DNA of 22,686 nucleotides from Thermoplasmata archaeon (GTDB lineage: Archaea > Thermoplasmatota > Thermoplasmata > Thermoplasmatales > Thermoplasmataceae), in assembly GCA_021806345.1 (NCBI GenBank), contig JAJZXP010000228.1, forward strand, positions 1 through 22,686, written 5' to 3'. The notes under the pieces are model-generated. The model did not search any database, was not told where the DNA came from, and was given only the letters and a program-made list of their open reading frames with translations. Position numbers and translations under genes: made by a program. Below, one piece after another: positions 8,079 through 16,297 of the stretch; the stretch's first letter is position 1, and the number at the start of each line of letters is the position of its first letter.

Positions 8079-8564
8079 TTACTTCACCATCTCATCTATC
8101 TTTTTCTTCAACTCTTCAACTTTCAGGGGGTTCTTTAGGTGTTTTCCCTGTATCCTGTCTTTCTTGGGAAAAATTTCCTCTGAACAGGCTACTTCCAGTC
8201 CGGAATCCACTGCGCCCTTCAACATGGCAGAAACTCTTCCTCCTCTTACCAGTTCCTGTCGTCCTGTGTCCAGTATCGCGTTTTCGAGTTCCATCGTTTG
8301 AGCCTTCTTTCCGAGCAGGTATCCTGCCAGATAACAGACCTGTGTGTTGTTTCCCTTAATTCCGACACTTTTCTCCATGACCCTTGAATTAACAGTTGCC
8401 CTTACCAGATCCCCGTCCGGATCATATTCCGTAATTTGGACGATAAATCCGCTTCTTGAAATTCTGGCTACAAGCCTTGGGGTTTCTGACTTCAGTAGAC
8501 TTAGCCTCTTCCTGTAATCTGTCTGTCCTGTTCTCTTTCTTCTAAGTATTGTTGGTGTTTTCAT
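8079..8564 (-). CDS. rpl18: ribosomal protein uL18
   Basis: 5S rRNA-binding protein of the central protuberance, acting with uL5. The N-terminus LRRKRTGQTDYRKRLSLLKS and the later GNNTQVCYLAGYLLGKKA and DRIQGKHLKNPLK match archaeal L18. I place the start at the ATG at 8564, which has GGTGA six bases upstream inside the end of eL19. A GTG at 8573 in the same frame would overlap eL19 by 8 bases and lacks that spacing. That gives 161 residues. Confidence 0.95.
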   Translation of the reverse strand: MKTPTILRRKRTGQTDYRKRLSLLKSETPRLVARISRSGFIVQITEYDPDGDLVRATVNSRVMEKSVGIKGNNTQVCYLAGYLLGKKAQTMELENAILDTGRQELVRGGRVSAMLKGAVDSGLEVACSEEIFPKKDRIQGKHLKNPLKVEELKKKIDEMVK

Positions 8565-8565
8565 T

Positions 8566-9015
8566 TCATTCACCCATCAGTCCTGCAAGTTTAATCTGTG
8601 ATCTGAGCTGGGCCCTTGATTTAATGGTTCCTCCCTTGACGATCCTGTAATATTTTCTGTAAGTTGCAGAATCAATCTTCTTTTCTGCCTTCAGTGTTCG
8701 AAGTTCATCCCTGAGTGCCCTTATTGTTTTAATCCATCTTCTTTTTCTTGGAAATCTTGCATTCCTCGTTCCCCTGACTGAACCGGGTCCTCTCCTTCTT
8801 TCCTTCCCCAACTGTTTCAGTCTCTTCTTAAATCTGGCGTTTGAGTTCCCCTTTTTGGGTTTCGCCTGTATAACATGCTTTTGGATCAGGTTCCTTACAT
8901 CTTCCCTTGTTGCGGCCTCCTGTACAAGCGATATGCTATCCATATCAATCCAAACCCTTGTTACACCTGATTTAAATTCATCTGATGCGATTCTTTTAGC
9001 AGTATCTAGTCTCAT
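8566..9015 (-). CDS. rpl19e: ribosomal protein eL19
   Basis: Large-subunit protein found in archaea and eukaryotes but not bacteria. It starts MRLDTAKRIASDEFKSGVTRVWID, with the typical basic long-helix region (KKRLKQLGKERRRGPGSVRG, FPRKRRWIKTIRALRDE). Length is 149 residues. The ATG at 9015 follows the eL32 stop by one base, with AGGGAGATG in the eL32 end as ribosome binding site. Confidence 0.96.
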   Translation of the reverse strand: MRLDTAKRIASDEFKSGVTRVWIDMDSISLVQEAATREDVRNLIQKHVIQAKPKKGNSNARFKKRLKQLGKERRRGPGSVRGTRNARFPRKRRWIKTIRALRDELRTLKAEKKIDSATYRKYYRIVKGGTIKSRAQLRSQIKLAGLMGE

Positions 9016-9016
9016 T

Positions 9017-9427
9017 TCACATCTCCCTCTTGTTTAGAACCCTTATGCCAAGTTCATCTGCCCTTTCCTGAAGCATCTCGAGTTTTTTCATACCAATGGT
9101 TGAAGAGAATCTGCAGGCTTCATTTTGAGCATTAATTGATTCAAGTTCCGCTAAATTGTGCACCAAAACTTCAGTGAACCCTGAAGGATGAAGATATCTC
9201 ACGGACCTGGGACCCCTGAACCCAATGTCCACAACGGGTGGTCTTCTTGCGAGATGTTCCCTCATTTTTGAGTGATATCCTCTTGGTTTTCTGTATTCTT
9301 CACCAAACTTTTTGTATCTGAACCATTCCTGTCTTCTGAACTCAACCCTTGTTCTTGCGAGTTCCAATTTTTGCTTCAATAATTTTTTCTTTTCCTTATC
9401 CATTTTCGGTTTGATTTGTGATGACAT
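9017..9427 (-). CDS. rpl32e: ribosomal protein eL32
   Basis: Large-subunit protein shared by archaea and eukaryotes. Core signatures are EWFRYKKFGEEYRKPRGYHS, RRPPVVDIGFRGPRSVRYLH and HPSGFTEVLVHNLAEL. Length is 136 residues. The start at 9427 is two bases after the uL6 stop, with GAGGAGG in the last uL6 codons. An in-frame ATG eight codons further in is the alternative start. Confidence 0.95.
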   Translation of the reverse strand: MSSQIKPKMDKEKKKLLKQKLELARTRVEFRRQEWFRYKKFGEEYRKPRGYHSKMREHLARRPPVVDIGFRGPRSVRYLHPSGFTEVLVHNLAELESINAQNEACRFSSTIGMKKLEMLQERADELGIRVLNKREM

Positions 9428-9429
9428 GA

Positions 9430-9969
9430 TTACTCAACCTCCTCTTCAATGGGGAATATGCCGTCCTGGAAAATTCTCAGATCAAACCCTCTTATCTTTG
9501 TGGCTCTTTCTATGTTTGAGCAGGTTTCTCCTATTTCCCTCTTGTCGTTTCCTGTAAGTGTTATTCTGTCTCCCTTAATGGATACCTTTGTTGCACCCAG
9601 AATTTTGGCAATCCTTGGGCTTCTCTCCCCGAGGAAATTTTCCACAACAAGTTCCTGTCCCCTTACGGACACCCTCATTGGGAAGTGAGTGTAATCAACT
9701 TTCATTGTGTAGCTGAACCCGTCGGTTACCCCTTTGAACATATTCTTGATTTCTGATGCCCATGTTCCCACTATTGCATTTGTGAATCTGTTTTCCTTGG
9801 ACTTTTCTATGTCTATTGTACCTTTTCCCATCAGAACCCTAAGATAATTATTGGCAAGATTTCTTGTAACCTTTCCCAATTTTCCCTCAACCTCAAGTAC
9901 TCCGTTGGCGTAGGTTGCTTTGATTCCCTTGGGAATTTTCAATTTTTCTCCTTCTTTCCAGTTAATCAT
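9430..9969 (-). CDS. rpl6: ribosomal protein uL6
   Basis: Large-subunit protein near the sarcin-ricin loop and factor-binding site. It has two repeated beta-rich halves: the first around IPKGIKATYANGVLEVEGKLG, the second ending in the conserved ATKIRGFDLRIFQDGIF. Length is 179 residues. The start at 9969 has AGGTGA eight bases upstream in the 11-base gap after uS8, the longest gap in the whole cluster. The end reads IEEEVE, and its GAG GAG codons form the eL32 ribosome binding site. Confidence 0.96.
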   Translation of the reverse strand: MINWKEGEKLKIPKGIKATYANGVLEVEGKLGKVTRNLANNYLRVLMGKGTIDIEKSKENRFTNAIVGTWASEIKNMFKGVTDGFSYTMKVDYTHFPMRVSVRGQELVVENFLGERSPRIAKILGATKVSIKGDRITLTGNDKREIGETCSNIERATKIRGFDLRIFQDGIFPIEEEVE

Positions 9970-9980
9970 TTTCCTTTCAC

Positions 9981-10370
9981 CTAATATATATAAGCCAGTA
10001 ACTTTCCTCCAAGTCCGAACTTCCTGGCCTCTACATGGCTCATTACTCCCTTCGTTGTGGTTATTATGAGAATCCCAAAGTCCTGCGCTGGAAGATATCT
10101 TGATTCGAAAGTATCCATATTCACTTTCTTAACTGAATACCTTGGCTTTATTATTCCACAGTTGTTTATGGTGCTGTTGAGTTTTATCTTGAATTTACCC
10201 CCCTGACCATCTTCAACCACCTCGAAACTTGAAATGTAGTTGTATTCCTGCATCACCTTGAGGACCCTTCCGATTATCCTCGCGGCAGGTCCCACTTCTA
10301 TCTCCCTTTTCCCTATGAGGGAAGCATTCTTGATTGTGTTTATTATATCATTTAATGGATCGTGTCTCAT
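9981..10370 (-). CDS. rps8: ribosomal protein uS8
   Basis: Small-subunit protein that binds the central domain of 16S rRNA early in assembly. It begins MRHDPLNDIINTIKNASLIGK and ends GVMSHVEARKFGLGGKLLAYIY-like, the standard archaeal S8 C-terminus. Length is 129 residues. The ATG at 10370 has AGGTGA seven bases upstream, overlapping the uS14 stop codon (TGAGGTGA), so initiation follows directly on uS14 termination. Confidence 0.97.
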   Translation of the reverse strand: MRHDPLNDIINTIKNASLIGKREIEVGPAARIIGRVLKVMQEYNYISSFEVVEDGQGGKFKIKLNSTINNCGIIKPRYSVKKVNMDTFESRYLPAQDFGILIITTTKGVMSHVEARKFGLGGKLLAYIY

Positions 10371-10379
10371 TTTTTCACC

Positions 10380-10541
10380 TCAACTGAATTTCTTGAACCC
10401 TATGGATGGGGCAGTTTCCCTGAAGCACTGCCTGCACATTCTTATTCCGTAACGCCTGACCATTCCTCTTTTTCTCCCGCATCTGACGCATCCTTCTGTT
10501 CTGCCGAAATTCTTTTTTGGCCTAAGTGTTAAATTTGTCAT
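10380..10541 (-). CDS. rps14: ribosomal protein uS14, zinc-binding form
   Basis: Small-subunit head protein of 53 residues, read directly from the sequence in the space between uL5 and uS8. It contains a C-x2-C-x14-C-x2-C zinc ribbon (Cys 18, 21, 36, 39): [16 protein letters not shown], then RMCRQCFRE, ending SIGFKKFS. This is the usual archaeal zinc-type uS14. The start overlaps the uL5 stop by one base (TAATG), and the stop codon overlaps the uS8 ribosome binding site. Confidence 0.95.
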   Translation of the reverse strand: MTNLTLRPKKNFGRTEGCVRCGRKRGMVRRYGIRMCRQCFRETAPSIGFKKFS

Positions 10542-11062
10542 TAGTAAATCACCTGCACATCAAATTTATCCTTCAGGAACTGCAATGTTTCATCCTTTGT
10601 GATTTTTAGTTTGGATGATAATTTTTCTTTCTTTATCTTCCTGGTGGTGTTTCTCTTTCCCCCTTTTCTTTTTAACACAACGGCAACATCCATTCCAAAA
10701 ATTCCAATTTCTGGATCATATTTCATTCCCTTAAAGTCCGTGTACTCTGAAATCCCAAAGTAGGCGTTTCCGCTTTTGTCGACTGAGTAGTGCGGAAACT
10801 TATATTCCCTTGCGTATAGTGCTTCTTTCAGGAACTTTTCTGCATCGCCTTTTCGCAAGGTTACCTTTGCACCGATTGTCAGTCCTTTTCTTATGTTAAA
10901 TTCTCTCACTGTTTTGCTTGATGCTGTTAAAACTGGCTTATGTTTTGTCAGCATTTCAATGACTCGGGCAGCCTTGTTTAGCCTGTCCCCTGCCTGGCCT
11001 ACTCCAATATTTACCACAACTTTGTCTATGGTGATGTTATGCATCTGATTGTCTGCACTCAT
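10541..11062 (-). CDS. rpl5: ribosomal protein uL5
   Basis: 5S rRNA-binding protein of the central protuberance that contacts tRNA and uS13. It shows [35 protein letters not shown] and [20 protein letters not shown], all typical of archaeal L5. Length is 173 residues. The ATG at 11062 overlaps the eS4 stop (ATGA), with a full GGAGGTGA encoded by the last eS4 codons at ideal spacing. Confidence 0.97.
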   Translation of the reverse strand: MSADNQMHNITIDKVVVNIGVGQAGDRLNKAARVIEMLTKHKPVLTASSKTVREFNIRKGLTIGAKVTLRKGDAEKFLKEALYAREYKFPHYSVDKSGNAYFGISEYTDFKGMKYDPEIGIFGMDVAVVLKRKGGKRNTTRKIKKEKLSSKLKITKDETLQFLKDKFDVQVIY

Positions 11063-11772
11063 TGGTTTTCACCTCCCTGAGCCTGCTCTGTATGGAACTT
11101 CAGGTGCCCAATTGGAAATACATATTCCTCAATGGTTGCAAATCCCTCTTCCATCGAAACTAGGTTCGATCTTGACGATTTGCTCACTTCCACACTCTTT
11201 ATCGTTGAAAATGAACCTACGTGATTTCCCCCCGTAAGAAAAACCTTAGAACCTGATTGCAGTTTGATTGTTCCTTCCATGCTGTTTTTCTTTACATTAA
11301 ACAGTACAACGTCTCCTGTCTCAAGGTTCTTGTTTTCGGTTATGAAATTATATCCATCATGGAAACTTATCATTGTTTTGCCGCCCTTCTCAGTTTTCTT
11401 GTCAACCACTTTTCTGGGCTTAATCTCATTGTTTTCTTCTGTAGTTTCCACCGGTACGAGCCTTCCCAACTTATCGTAAAGGATCCTGTATGAAGTTTTC
11501 ATTCCATCTACAGTTACCAGATCCATGAATCCCACCGGGTATTTTTTCTCCTTTACTACTTTCCCATCAACTTTTACATGCTTGTTTATCAGTATTCTTG
11601 CAATCTCTCTTTCCTTGCCCCCGACCTTAAGGTAGTCCCTTAATATATGCAACATGGGAACAGACTGATCCTTTTTATGTGGGCCAGGGTTTGATGTTGC
11701 CCCCCAGAAATAGGATTTTCTTGGGATCTTGACGGACCTGGGAATCATTTGCCTCTTAGTTTTGTTTATCAT
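11059..11772 (-). CDS. rps4e: ribosomal protein eS4
   Basis: Small-subunit protein of archaea and eukaryotes with S4-like, central and KOW-type domains. I place the start at the ATG at 11772 (MINKTKRQMIPRSVKIPRKS), giving 237 residues. It resembles the Thermoplasma form as I recall it and is followed by YFWGATSNPGPHKKDQSVP. The frame stays open a further 39 codons upstream, but those codons read the acidic tail of uL24 in another frame. They give an artificial Lys/Arg-rich leader and are excluded. A GGAGG lies about 6 bases before the chosen ATG. It overlaps uL24 by 17 bases and uL5 by 4. Confidence 0.95.
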   Translation of the reverse strand: MINKTKRQMIPRSVKIPRKSYFWGATSNPGPHKKDQSVPMLHILRDYLKVGGKEREIARILINKHVKVDGKVVKEKKYPVGFMDLVTVDGMKTSYRILYDKLGRLVPVETTEENNEIKPRKVVDKKTEKGGKTMISFHDGYNFITENKNLETGDVVLFNVKKNSMEGTIKLQSGSKVFLTGGNHVGSFSTIKSVEVSKSSRSNLVSMEEGFATIEEYVFPIGHLKFHTEQAQGGENQ

Positions 11773-12286
11773 CTTCTTCCTCCTCTTCTTCCTCATCACT
11801 TTCATCGGATTCAGGCTCAGCCTCATCTTCCGGAGAATCTGCACTTTCCTTCGGTTCTTCTTCACTTTCAGGTTCCGTTGATCCTTCATCTATGGGCTGA
11901 ATTTCAGTAGGTTCGCTTTCCACAGGTTCCTCCGTCTTTGCCGAGAACTGCTCAAGTTCCTCCTGATTTACCTCCACATGCTTTAGTGCTGCCATTTTTC
12001 TTATTCTCTCTACTCTCTCCTCCATTGAAAGATCCAGTTTTGTAATCTCAATTTTTTCTGGGTTTATTGGGAATTCCTTTTCCTTGCCATCAGCCTTTGC
12101 TATGTTCAATCCTTCTATGATAACTGTTGAGTGCCTGTGATCAACACTGGATATCTTACCGCCTTCCCCTCTTCGTGTTCCCTTAACAACCTTGACTACG
12201 TCACCCTTTATTATGGGAAATTGCCTGATTCCCAACTTTCTTCTCAGATCTTTTTCCAGTGTTACCTTTACCTTGTTATGATTCAT
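11756..12286 (-). CDS. rpl24: ribosomal protein uL24 with long acidic C-terminal tail
   Basis: Assembly-initiating large-subunit protein near the tunnel exit. The core has the KOW motif (IIKGDVVKVVKGTRRGEGGK) and VIIEGLNIAKADGKE, and ends near residue 117. The remaining approximately 59 residues are low-complexity and acidic: 31 are Asp or Glu, with a run of seven Glu before the end. I choose the ATG at 12286, which has AAGGTGA at good spacing, rather than a TTG at 12304 that would overlap uL14. That gives 176 residues. The tail's GAx codons supply the eS4 ribosome binding site. I do not know how widespread this tail is. Confidence 0.94.
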   Translation of the reverse strand: MNHNKVKVTLEKDLRRKLGIRQFPIIKGDVVKVVKGTRRGEGGKISSVDHRHSTVIIEGLNIAKADGKEKEFPINPEKIEITKLDLSMEERVERIRKMAALKHVEVNQEELEQFSAKTEEPVESEPTEIQPIDEGSTEPESEEEPKESADSPEDEAEPESDESDEEEEEEEDDKQN

Positions 12287-12296
12287 TCTTTTCACC

Positions 12297-12695
12297 TTAA
12301 ACAATGGTTGAGGCTATTGCTGCTATCCTTGGCCATCTTTCTGCAGCCTCCCGAGCAACCGGCCCTTTTATTTCCGAACCTCTAACCTCTCCGTCCGGAG
12401 TCACAAGAACTGCAGCATTTTCCTCGAAGGAAATAAGAGACCCATCAGCTCTTCTGTAAGGTCTTTTCTGCCTTATCACAACAGCATAAACTACCTTGCT
12501 TCTAACATCAGGTCCACCCTTCTTGACGCTTGCTATGAACATGTCCCCTACTCCTGCGGCTGGAACTCTCCTTGCGACACCGTGCCAAGCTTTAACGTCA
12601 ATTAAGCTTACTATTTTTGCACCGCTATTGTCAGCACATACCATTCTGGCCCCAAGCGGTAGTCCTCTTGATTGTCTGCCTCCAATCCCCTTCAT
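12297..12695 (-). CDS. rpl14: ribosomal protein uL14
   Basis: Large-subunit protein at the subunit interface. It reads MKGIGGRQSRGLPLGARM, then VCADNSGAKIVSLI, and ends GPVAREAAERWPRIAAIAST, all standard archaeal L14. The ATG at 12695 gives 132 residues. AAGGTGA lies 5 bases upstream, and the start overlaps the uS17 stop as ATGA. A longer in-frame extension to 12749 lies wholly within uS17 and is rejected. Confidence 0.97.
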   Translation of the reverse strand: MKGIGGRQSRGLPLGARMVCADNSGAKIVSLIDVKAWHGVARRVPAAGVGDMFIASVKKGGPDVRSKVVYAVVIRQKRPYRRADGSLISFEENAAVLVTPDGEVRGSEIKGPVAREAAERWPRIAAIASTIV

Positions 12696-13018
12696 TGATT
12701 CACCTTCCCTACTACTACGTGAGATATCGTTTTGGCAAGTTTCCTGCATTCTGTAAATATTACTGTATCGTTCGTTTCAACTTCTATGCATGGCGGTAAA
12801 TGTACATGGTACCTGGATACAGTCTTGATGTACCTCTGGTATTTCTTATTGAATTTTCTGAACTCTTTCTCTACCACTACACTGTTTACCATTCCCTTGG
12901 ACACTACTCTCCCAGTTGTCGTCCTTCCCCTCACACTCAAGTCAGAGTGATATGGGCACTTCTTATCTTCACATTCCTTTTCCGGCGGATTGATATCCAA
13001 TCCAATGTTCCTTGCCAT
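12692..13018 (-). CDS. rps17: ribosomal protein uS17
   Basis: Primary-binding small-subunit protein with an OB fold. It begins MARNIGLDINPPEKEC. The archaeal N-terminal C-x4-C-P-x-H segment (Cys16, Cys21, His24) is present, followed by VRGRTTTGRVVSKGMVNSVV and RYHVHLPPCIEVETND. Length is 108 residues. The start directly abuts the Rnp1 stop (TAAATG), with AGGAGG in the last Rnp1 codons. Confidence 0.96.
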   Translation of the reverse strand: MARNIGLDINPPEKECEDKKCPYHSDLSVRGRTTTGRVVSKGMVNSVVVEKEFRKFNKKYQRYIKTVSRYHVHLPPCIEVETNDTVIFTECRKLAKTISHVVVGKVNQ

Positions 13019-13312
13019 TTATTCCATCCTCCTAATGTTTCGGCTTATTTTTCTAATATCCTTTAGCCTGTTTTCTGGTTTGAAACAGGTAATTTTCCCG
13101 TTGATTGTCACTTCTTCTTCCCTTATTTTCAATTTGAAAATGCACTGGGATTTCGGGATCGTAATGGTCCTTTCTCCATTCTTAATTGAAAAGGTGTTTT
13201 TCGTCTCCTTCACAACTTTTCCAGAAATACCTTTTAATGTTGGATTTGTAGATGATTCTACGCGTATTTCCCTTCCGAGATATTCCTCTCCGTAAATTTC
13301 CATTGTATTCAT
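13019..13312 (-). CDS. rnp1: RNase P protein component 1 (Rpp29/Pop4 family)
   Basis: Protein subunit of archaeal RNase P, which removes tRNA 5' leaders. The 97 residues form a small Sm-like barrel protein: YLGREIRVESSTNPTLKGIS, then KNTFSIKNGERTITIPKSQC, with a basic C-terminus (RKISRNIRRME). The position between aIF1 and uS17 is the conserved archaeal location of this gene. It overlaps aIF1 by 4 bases. An in-frame ATG at codon 4 is a possible alternative start. Confidence 0.93.
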   Translation of the reverse strand: MNTMEIYGEEYLGREIRVESSTNPTLKGISGKVVKETKNTFSIKNGERTITIPKSQCIFKLKIREEEVTINGKITCFKPENRLKDIRKISRNIRRME

Positions 13313-13611
13313 CCCAGCACCTCAGTTTTGAACCCAATGCTCTCCAAGTACTTTCTTACCGTATCCCTGTGATCTCCCTGCAGTTCGATGGTTCTTCCGT
13401 CCTTTACCGTGCCTCCAGAAGCAACCTTCCTTTTGAGCTGTTTTGCAATTTCGTCAAGATTTTCCATCTTTGGATCTATTCCATCAATAATGGTAACATT
13501 CTTTCCGTATCTCCTCTTATCGACTGTTATCCTGACAGCCATTGTATCTCTGGTAAATCCATCCCATGGCTGCAACTCCTTAGGAATTCCGGTAAAGTTC
13601 TTATCCTTCAT
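13309..13611 (-). CDS. translation initiation factor aIF1 (SUI1 family)
   Basis: Start-site fidelity factor that binds the small subunit near the P site. The 100 residues show the SUI1 fold signatures VTIIDGID, LKRKVASGGTVKDGRTIELQ and GDHRDTVRKYLESIGF. The N-terminus before RITVDKRRYGK is about 25 residues and is less conserved. It starts in an ATGA overlap with uL29. The gene is in its usual archaeal slot between uL29 and rnp1. Confidence 0.95.
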   Translation of the reverse strand: MKDKNFTGIPKELQPWDGFTRDTMAVRITVDKRRYGKNVTIIDGIDPKMENLDEIAKQLKRKVASGGTVKDGRTIELQGDHRDTVRKYLESIGFKTEVLG

Positions 13612-13814
13612 TTTTTAAGTTCCTCCTCGTGTTCCACCTTCTTAACCCTAGCTAACTGCTTTCTGATTGATTTTATCAGTCCTGGGTTAAGAGGTGACCC
13701 TCCCATTGCCACACTGGCTCTCTGCCTTAGGAGGTTTTCCTTGAGTTCCTTTACTCTTTCATCCCTCTCCTGTTTACTCATTTTTCTCAATTCCCTTGCT
13801 TTCAGCTCCGGCAT
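13608..13814 (-). CDS. rpl29: ribosomal protein uL29
   Basis: Two-helix large-subunit protein at the tunnel exit, where it contributes to the SRP docking site. It has 68 residues: [20 protein letters not shown], then [16 protein letters not shown] and [12 protein letters not shown]. The ATG at 13814 lies inside uS3 and overlaps it by 41 bases in another frame. A GGAGGTGA at good spacing upstream makes this start convincing. Confidence 0.95.
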   Translation of the reverse strand: MPELKARELRKMSKQERDERVKELKENLLRQRASVAMGGSPLNPGLIKSIRKQLARVKKVEHEEELKK

Positions 13815-14433
13815 TTGGATTTTTCACCTCCTTTGGAAGATTTGTCTTGTTTACTACTATGTCATCTGGAAGTCTGTACTCATTGTTTAAAAGCCTTACA
13901 GATACGCCAATTATGCCCAATTTCAATTTTGCTGTTGAATATCCGTATTCAATGCCTGTTCTCGCAGGTTCCCCTGAATATTTAATTGAACCGTAGAAAA
14001 ACTTCTGGCTTCTTGCTCTCTCTCCTGAAATTTTTCCCCCTATCTTGATCATAACGCCCCTGGCATTATTTTCAATTATTCTCCTAAGCGCTGTATTCCC
14101 AGCTTTCCTGTATGCCCATCCCTTTTCCAGAGACATTGCTATCTTTTTTGCAACTATTTGAGCGTTTAAGTCTGGGTTTTTTACCTCTTTAACCTCAATT
14201 CTTGGACCTTCCAGTTTGTACTTGGTTCTCAGAGTATCCTCTATTTCCTGAACTTTAGATCCTCTCCTGCCAATGACAAGCCCGGGTTTGTTTACAATTA
14301 GTTGGATGGATGTATCAAGAAGATTCCTCTTCATCTCTATCCCACCAAAACCTGCAGAATCTGTCTCCTTCCTTACGTATTCTGAAACGAGTAATCTTCT
14401 TATATTTTCATTGATGAATTTTCTTTCCTTCAT
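13774..14433 (-). CDS. rps3: ribosomal protein uS3
   Basis: Small-subunit head protein at the mRNA entry tunnel. The N-terminal KH domain has its GXXG loop in VIGRRGSK (residues 55-58). The C-terminal half contains [38 protein letters not shown] and [20 protein letters not shown]. Length is 219 residues. It overlaps the uL22 stop by 4 bases and has GAGGTGG upstream. The last 14 codons also encode the start of uL29 in another frame, an unusually long overlap for this cluster. Confidence 0.97.
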   Translation of the reverse strand: MKERKFINENIRRLLVSEYVRKETDSAGFGGIEMKRNLLDTSIQLIVNKPGLVIGRRGSKVQEIEDTLRTKYKLEGPRIEVKEVKNPDLNAQIVAKKIAMSLEKGWAYRKAGNTALRRIIENNARGVMIKIGGKISGERARSQKFFYGSIKYSGEPARTGIEYGYSTAKLKLGIIGVSVRLLNNEYRLPDDIVVNKTNLPKEVKNPNAGAESKGIEKNE

Positions 14434-14882
14434 TCCTGAGCCACCTCTTCTACCACAACTGCCAGATGAACCATATCCCTGTTGTTTGCCCCTGCTCTTC
14501 CATAGGCTTTAGGCATATATCTCTTCAGCATTCCTCCCTTGTTTGCAGTTATTAAGCTGATTTTAAGAGAGTCTGTATCCAGTCCCTTGAATTCCGCATT
14601 TGCCTTCACGTTTTCAATTAGAGTAAGGAATTGCTTAACAGCCCGAATTGGGTATCTTCCAGGTCCACTCCCCTTTTTGTGTGAAACTGAGTCCAGATAT
14701 CTGAAGTATCTGATTGGCCTCTTCTTCTCCATTACATCGTTAAGCAAATTCTCTGCTTTTTCTAATTCCATTCCCTTCAGGTTATGTGCTATGTTGACTG
14801 CATCCTTCAGTGAAATGTTGCAATTCCTCCTTAGGGACTTTGCTGTTTTTTCTCCTGTTTCCTTTAATGAATATCCTTTCAT
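14430..14882 (-). CDS. rpl22: ribosomal protein uL22
   Basis: Large-subunit protein lining the exit tunnel with uL4. The N-terminal half contains [20 protein letters not shown], and the C-terminal hairpin region contains [20 protein letters not shown] before HLAVVVEE. Length is 150 residues. The start at 14882 is six bases after the uS19 stop and has only a weak AGTGATG upstream. It overlaps uS3 by 4 bases. Confidence 0.96.
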   Translation of the reverse strand: MKGYSLKETGEKTAKSLRRNCNISLKDAVNIAHNLKGMELEKAENLLNDVMEKKRPIRYFRYLDSVSHKKGSGPGRYPIRAVKQFLTLIENVKANAEFKGLDTDSLKISLITANKGGMLKRYMPKAYGRAGANNRDMVHLAVVVEEVAQE

Positions 14883-14888
14883 TTTACA

Positions 14889-15344
14889 TCACTTCAAAGG
14901 CATGAATTTAGACGATCTTGTAGCTCCCACTCCTGGTCCGGAATGTTTAACATCCTTTCTTGTAAGTGCAAATTCTCCCAGATAATGCCCTATCATTTCT
15001 GCTTTAATTTCGAATTTTGTGAAGCCATTACCGTTGTGCACATTTACTATTTTACCCACATATTTTGGTAATATGATTAAGTCTCTGACATGGGTTCTAA
15101 TTTCCTTCTTGGAAAGAAGCAGTCTTCTTTCTGCTATCTTCTGATCGGAGCCCTTTTCCCTCTTCATGCTCCTTCGCACTCTTGCTGGAAGTATCTCCAT
15201 TAACTTTTCCCTGTCCATTGCAACGAGTTCTTCCAGAGAGTATCCCTTAAATTTGAACTCCTTTGTTCTCCCCATTGCCACTTTCTGTGATTTTCTGCTT
15301 CTCCTTCTTATGGATTTAGCTGATGCCTGTCTGTTTGTGGTCAT
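14889..15344 (-). CDS. rps19: ribosomal protein uS19
   Basis: Small-subunit head protein close to the A-site finger. It has a basic N-terminal extension ([16 protein letters not shown]), [20 protein letters not shown] (the archaeal/eukaryotic S15-like segment), [20 protein letters not shown] and the C-terminal [19 protein letters not shown]. Length is 151 residues. The start overlaps the uL2 stop by 4 bases. Confidence 0.97.
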   Translation of the reverse strand: MTTNRQASAKSIRRRSRKSQKVAMGRTKEFKFKGYSLEELVAMDREKLMEILPARVRRSMKREKGSDQKIAERRLLLSKKEIRTHVRDLIILPKYVGKIVNVHNGNGFTKFEIKAEMIGHYLGEFALTRKDVKHSGPGVGATRSSKFMPLK

Positions 15345-16036
15345 TTAACCTTCCTCTTTTTTGGTGAAAGCCTTCCTACTTTCCTTCCGGGTGGCGTTCC
15401 TCTTGCCACTGTGCTTGGCCTACCGACATGCTGGTGGTTACCTCCTCCATGGGGATGGTTGATTGCATTCATTGCCACACCCCTAACTGATATTGCTTTC
15501 TTTGCCTTGCTCTGCAGATAGTGTATGTGTGTTCCTGCTTTCAGTATGGGTATGTCCTTTGCTCCAGTTCCGGCAACTGTTCCCATTGTTGCTCTGCACT
15601 GCGGATTTAGATTTTTAATAGACCCTGATGGCAGTTTTACGGTGACATATTCCCCATGGCTGATAACCTGTGAGTATGAACCCGCAGTCCTGCATAGCTT
15701 TCCTCCATCTCCCGGTACAGTTTCAATATTGTGAATAAATGCTCCGTCTGGAATGTAACCAAGAAACGTTGAGTCCCCAAGCCTCGGATTTTCTCCCTTT
15801 CCAACTCTTACTACCTGATTGACGTATGCTCCGTTAAATGCAATTTGGTATTGATCTTTCTTGTCTCCTCCATCAAGCAACAAAACTGGAGAGTTTCTCC
15901 CCGGCGCGTGGATGATATCCTTTATTTTGTATTCTCCCTGAAGAGGAATCTTCATAGGGCTCACATGTTTATGACTTGGGCTTCTGTATACCAAGCCCCC
16001 TTTTCCCCTTCTTTGCGGTATGATTAATTTACCCAT
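15341..16036 (-). CDS. rpl2: ribosomal protein uL2
   Basis: Core large-subunit protein needed for subunit association and peptidyl transferase integrity. The conserved C-terminal stretch [20 protein letters not shown] with the critical His is intact, followed by GTPPGRKVG. The N-terminal half shows [12 protein letters not shown] and [11 protein letters not shown]. Length is 231 residues, at the short end for archaea. AGGTGA seven bases before the ATG overlaps the uL23 end. Confidence 0.97.
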   Translation of the reverse strand: MGKLIIPQRRGKGGLVYRSPSHKHVSPMKIPLQGEYKIKDIIHAPGRNSPVLLLDGGDKKDQYQIAFNGAYVNQVVRVGKGENPRLGDSTFLGYIPDGAFIHNIETVPGDGGKLCRTAGSYSQVISHGEYVTVKLPSGSIKNLNPQCRATMGTVAGTGAKDIPILKAGTHIHYLQSKAKKAISVRGVAMNAINHPHGGGNHQHVGRPSTVARGTPPGRKVGRLSPKKRKVK

Positions 16037-16045
16037 TTTTTCACC

Positions 16046-16297
16046 TCAATATATACCTATCCTTTCTCCTATTTCTTCCGCATTAACATCCTTGGCAATC
16101 TTTATCACGGCCTTCTTTCCCCTTTTTGTATAGAGTACATTGACTTTCTCTACCTTGATGTTAAATTGTTTCTCAACCTCTTCCTTAATTTGCTTTTTGG
16201 TTGCCTTTCTAACAACCATAAACGTCAATTTGTTCTCAGTTTGACTCTGAATCATTGTTTTTTCTGTAGCAGCTGGAGATATTATCACATCTTCCAT
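16046..16297 (-). CDS. rpl23: ribosomal protein uL23
   Basis: Large-subunit protein at the tunnel exit that docks SRP and SecY. The 83 residues fit the short archaeal form: ISPAATEKTMIQSQTENKLT, then RKATKKQIKEEVEKQFNIKV and VNVLYTKRGKKA. The start shares one base with the uL4 stop (TAATG), with GGGGTGA upstream in the last uL4 codons. Confidence 0.96.
   Translation of the reverse strand: MEDVIISPAATEKTMIQSQTENKLTFMVVRKATKKQIKEEVEKQFNIKVEKVNVLYTKRGKKAVIKIAKDVNAEEIGERIGIY

Noticed and set aside
11773..11889. 39-codon N-terminal extension of eS4
   Set aside because: It reads the acidic uL24 tail in another frame, giving an artificial Lys/Arg/Met leader. The ATG at 11772 has a ribosome binding site and a family-like N-terminus.
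12287..12304. TTG start for uL24 overlapping uL14
   Set aside because: The ATG at 12286 has a strong AAGGTGA upstream; the extra six residues are mainly the translated ribosome binding site.
12696..12749. 18-codon N-terminal extension of uL14
   Set aside because: It lies entirely within uS17, while the ATG at 12695 has AAGGTGA at ideal spacing and a conserved N-terminus.
13252..13890. Plus-strand open frame of 212 codons
   Set aside because: It lies antisense across rnp1, aIF1, uL29 and uS3, which are all certain; the product is a Leu/Ser/Phe/Pro-rich mirror of their codons.
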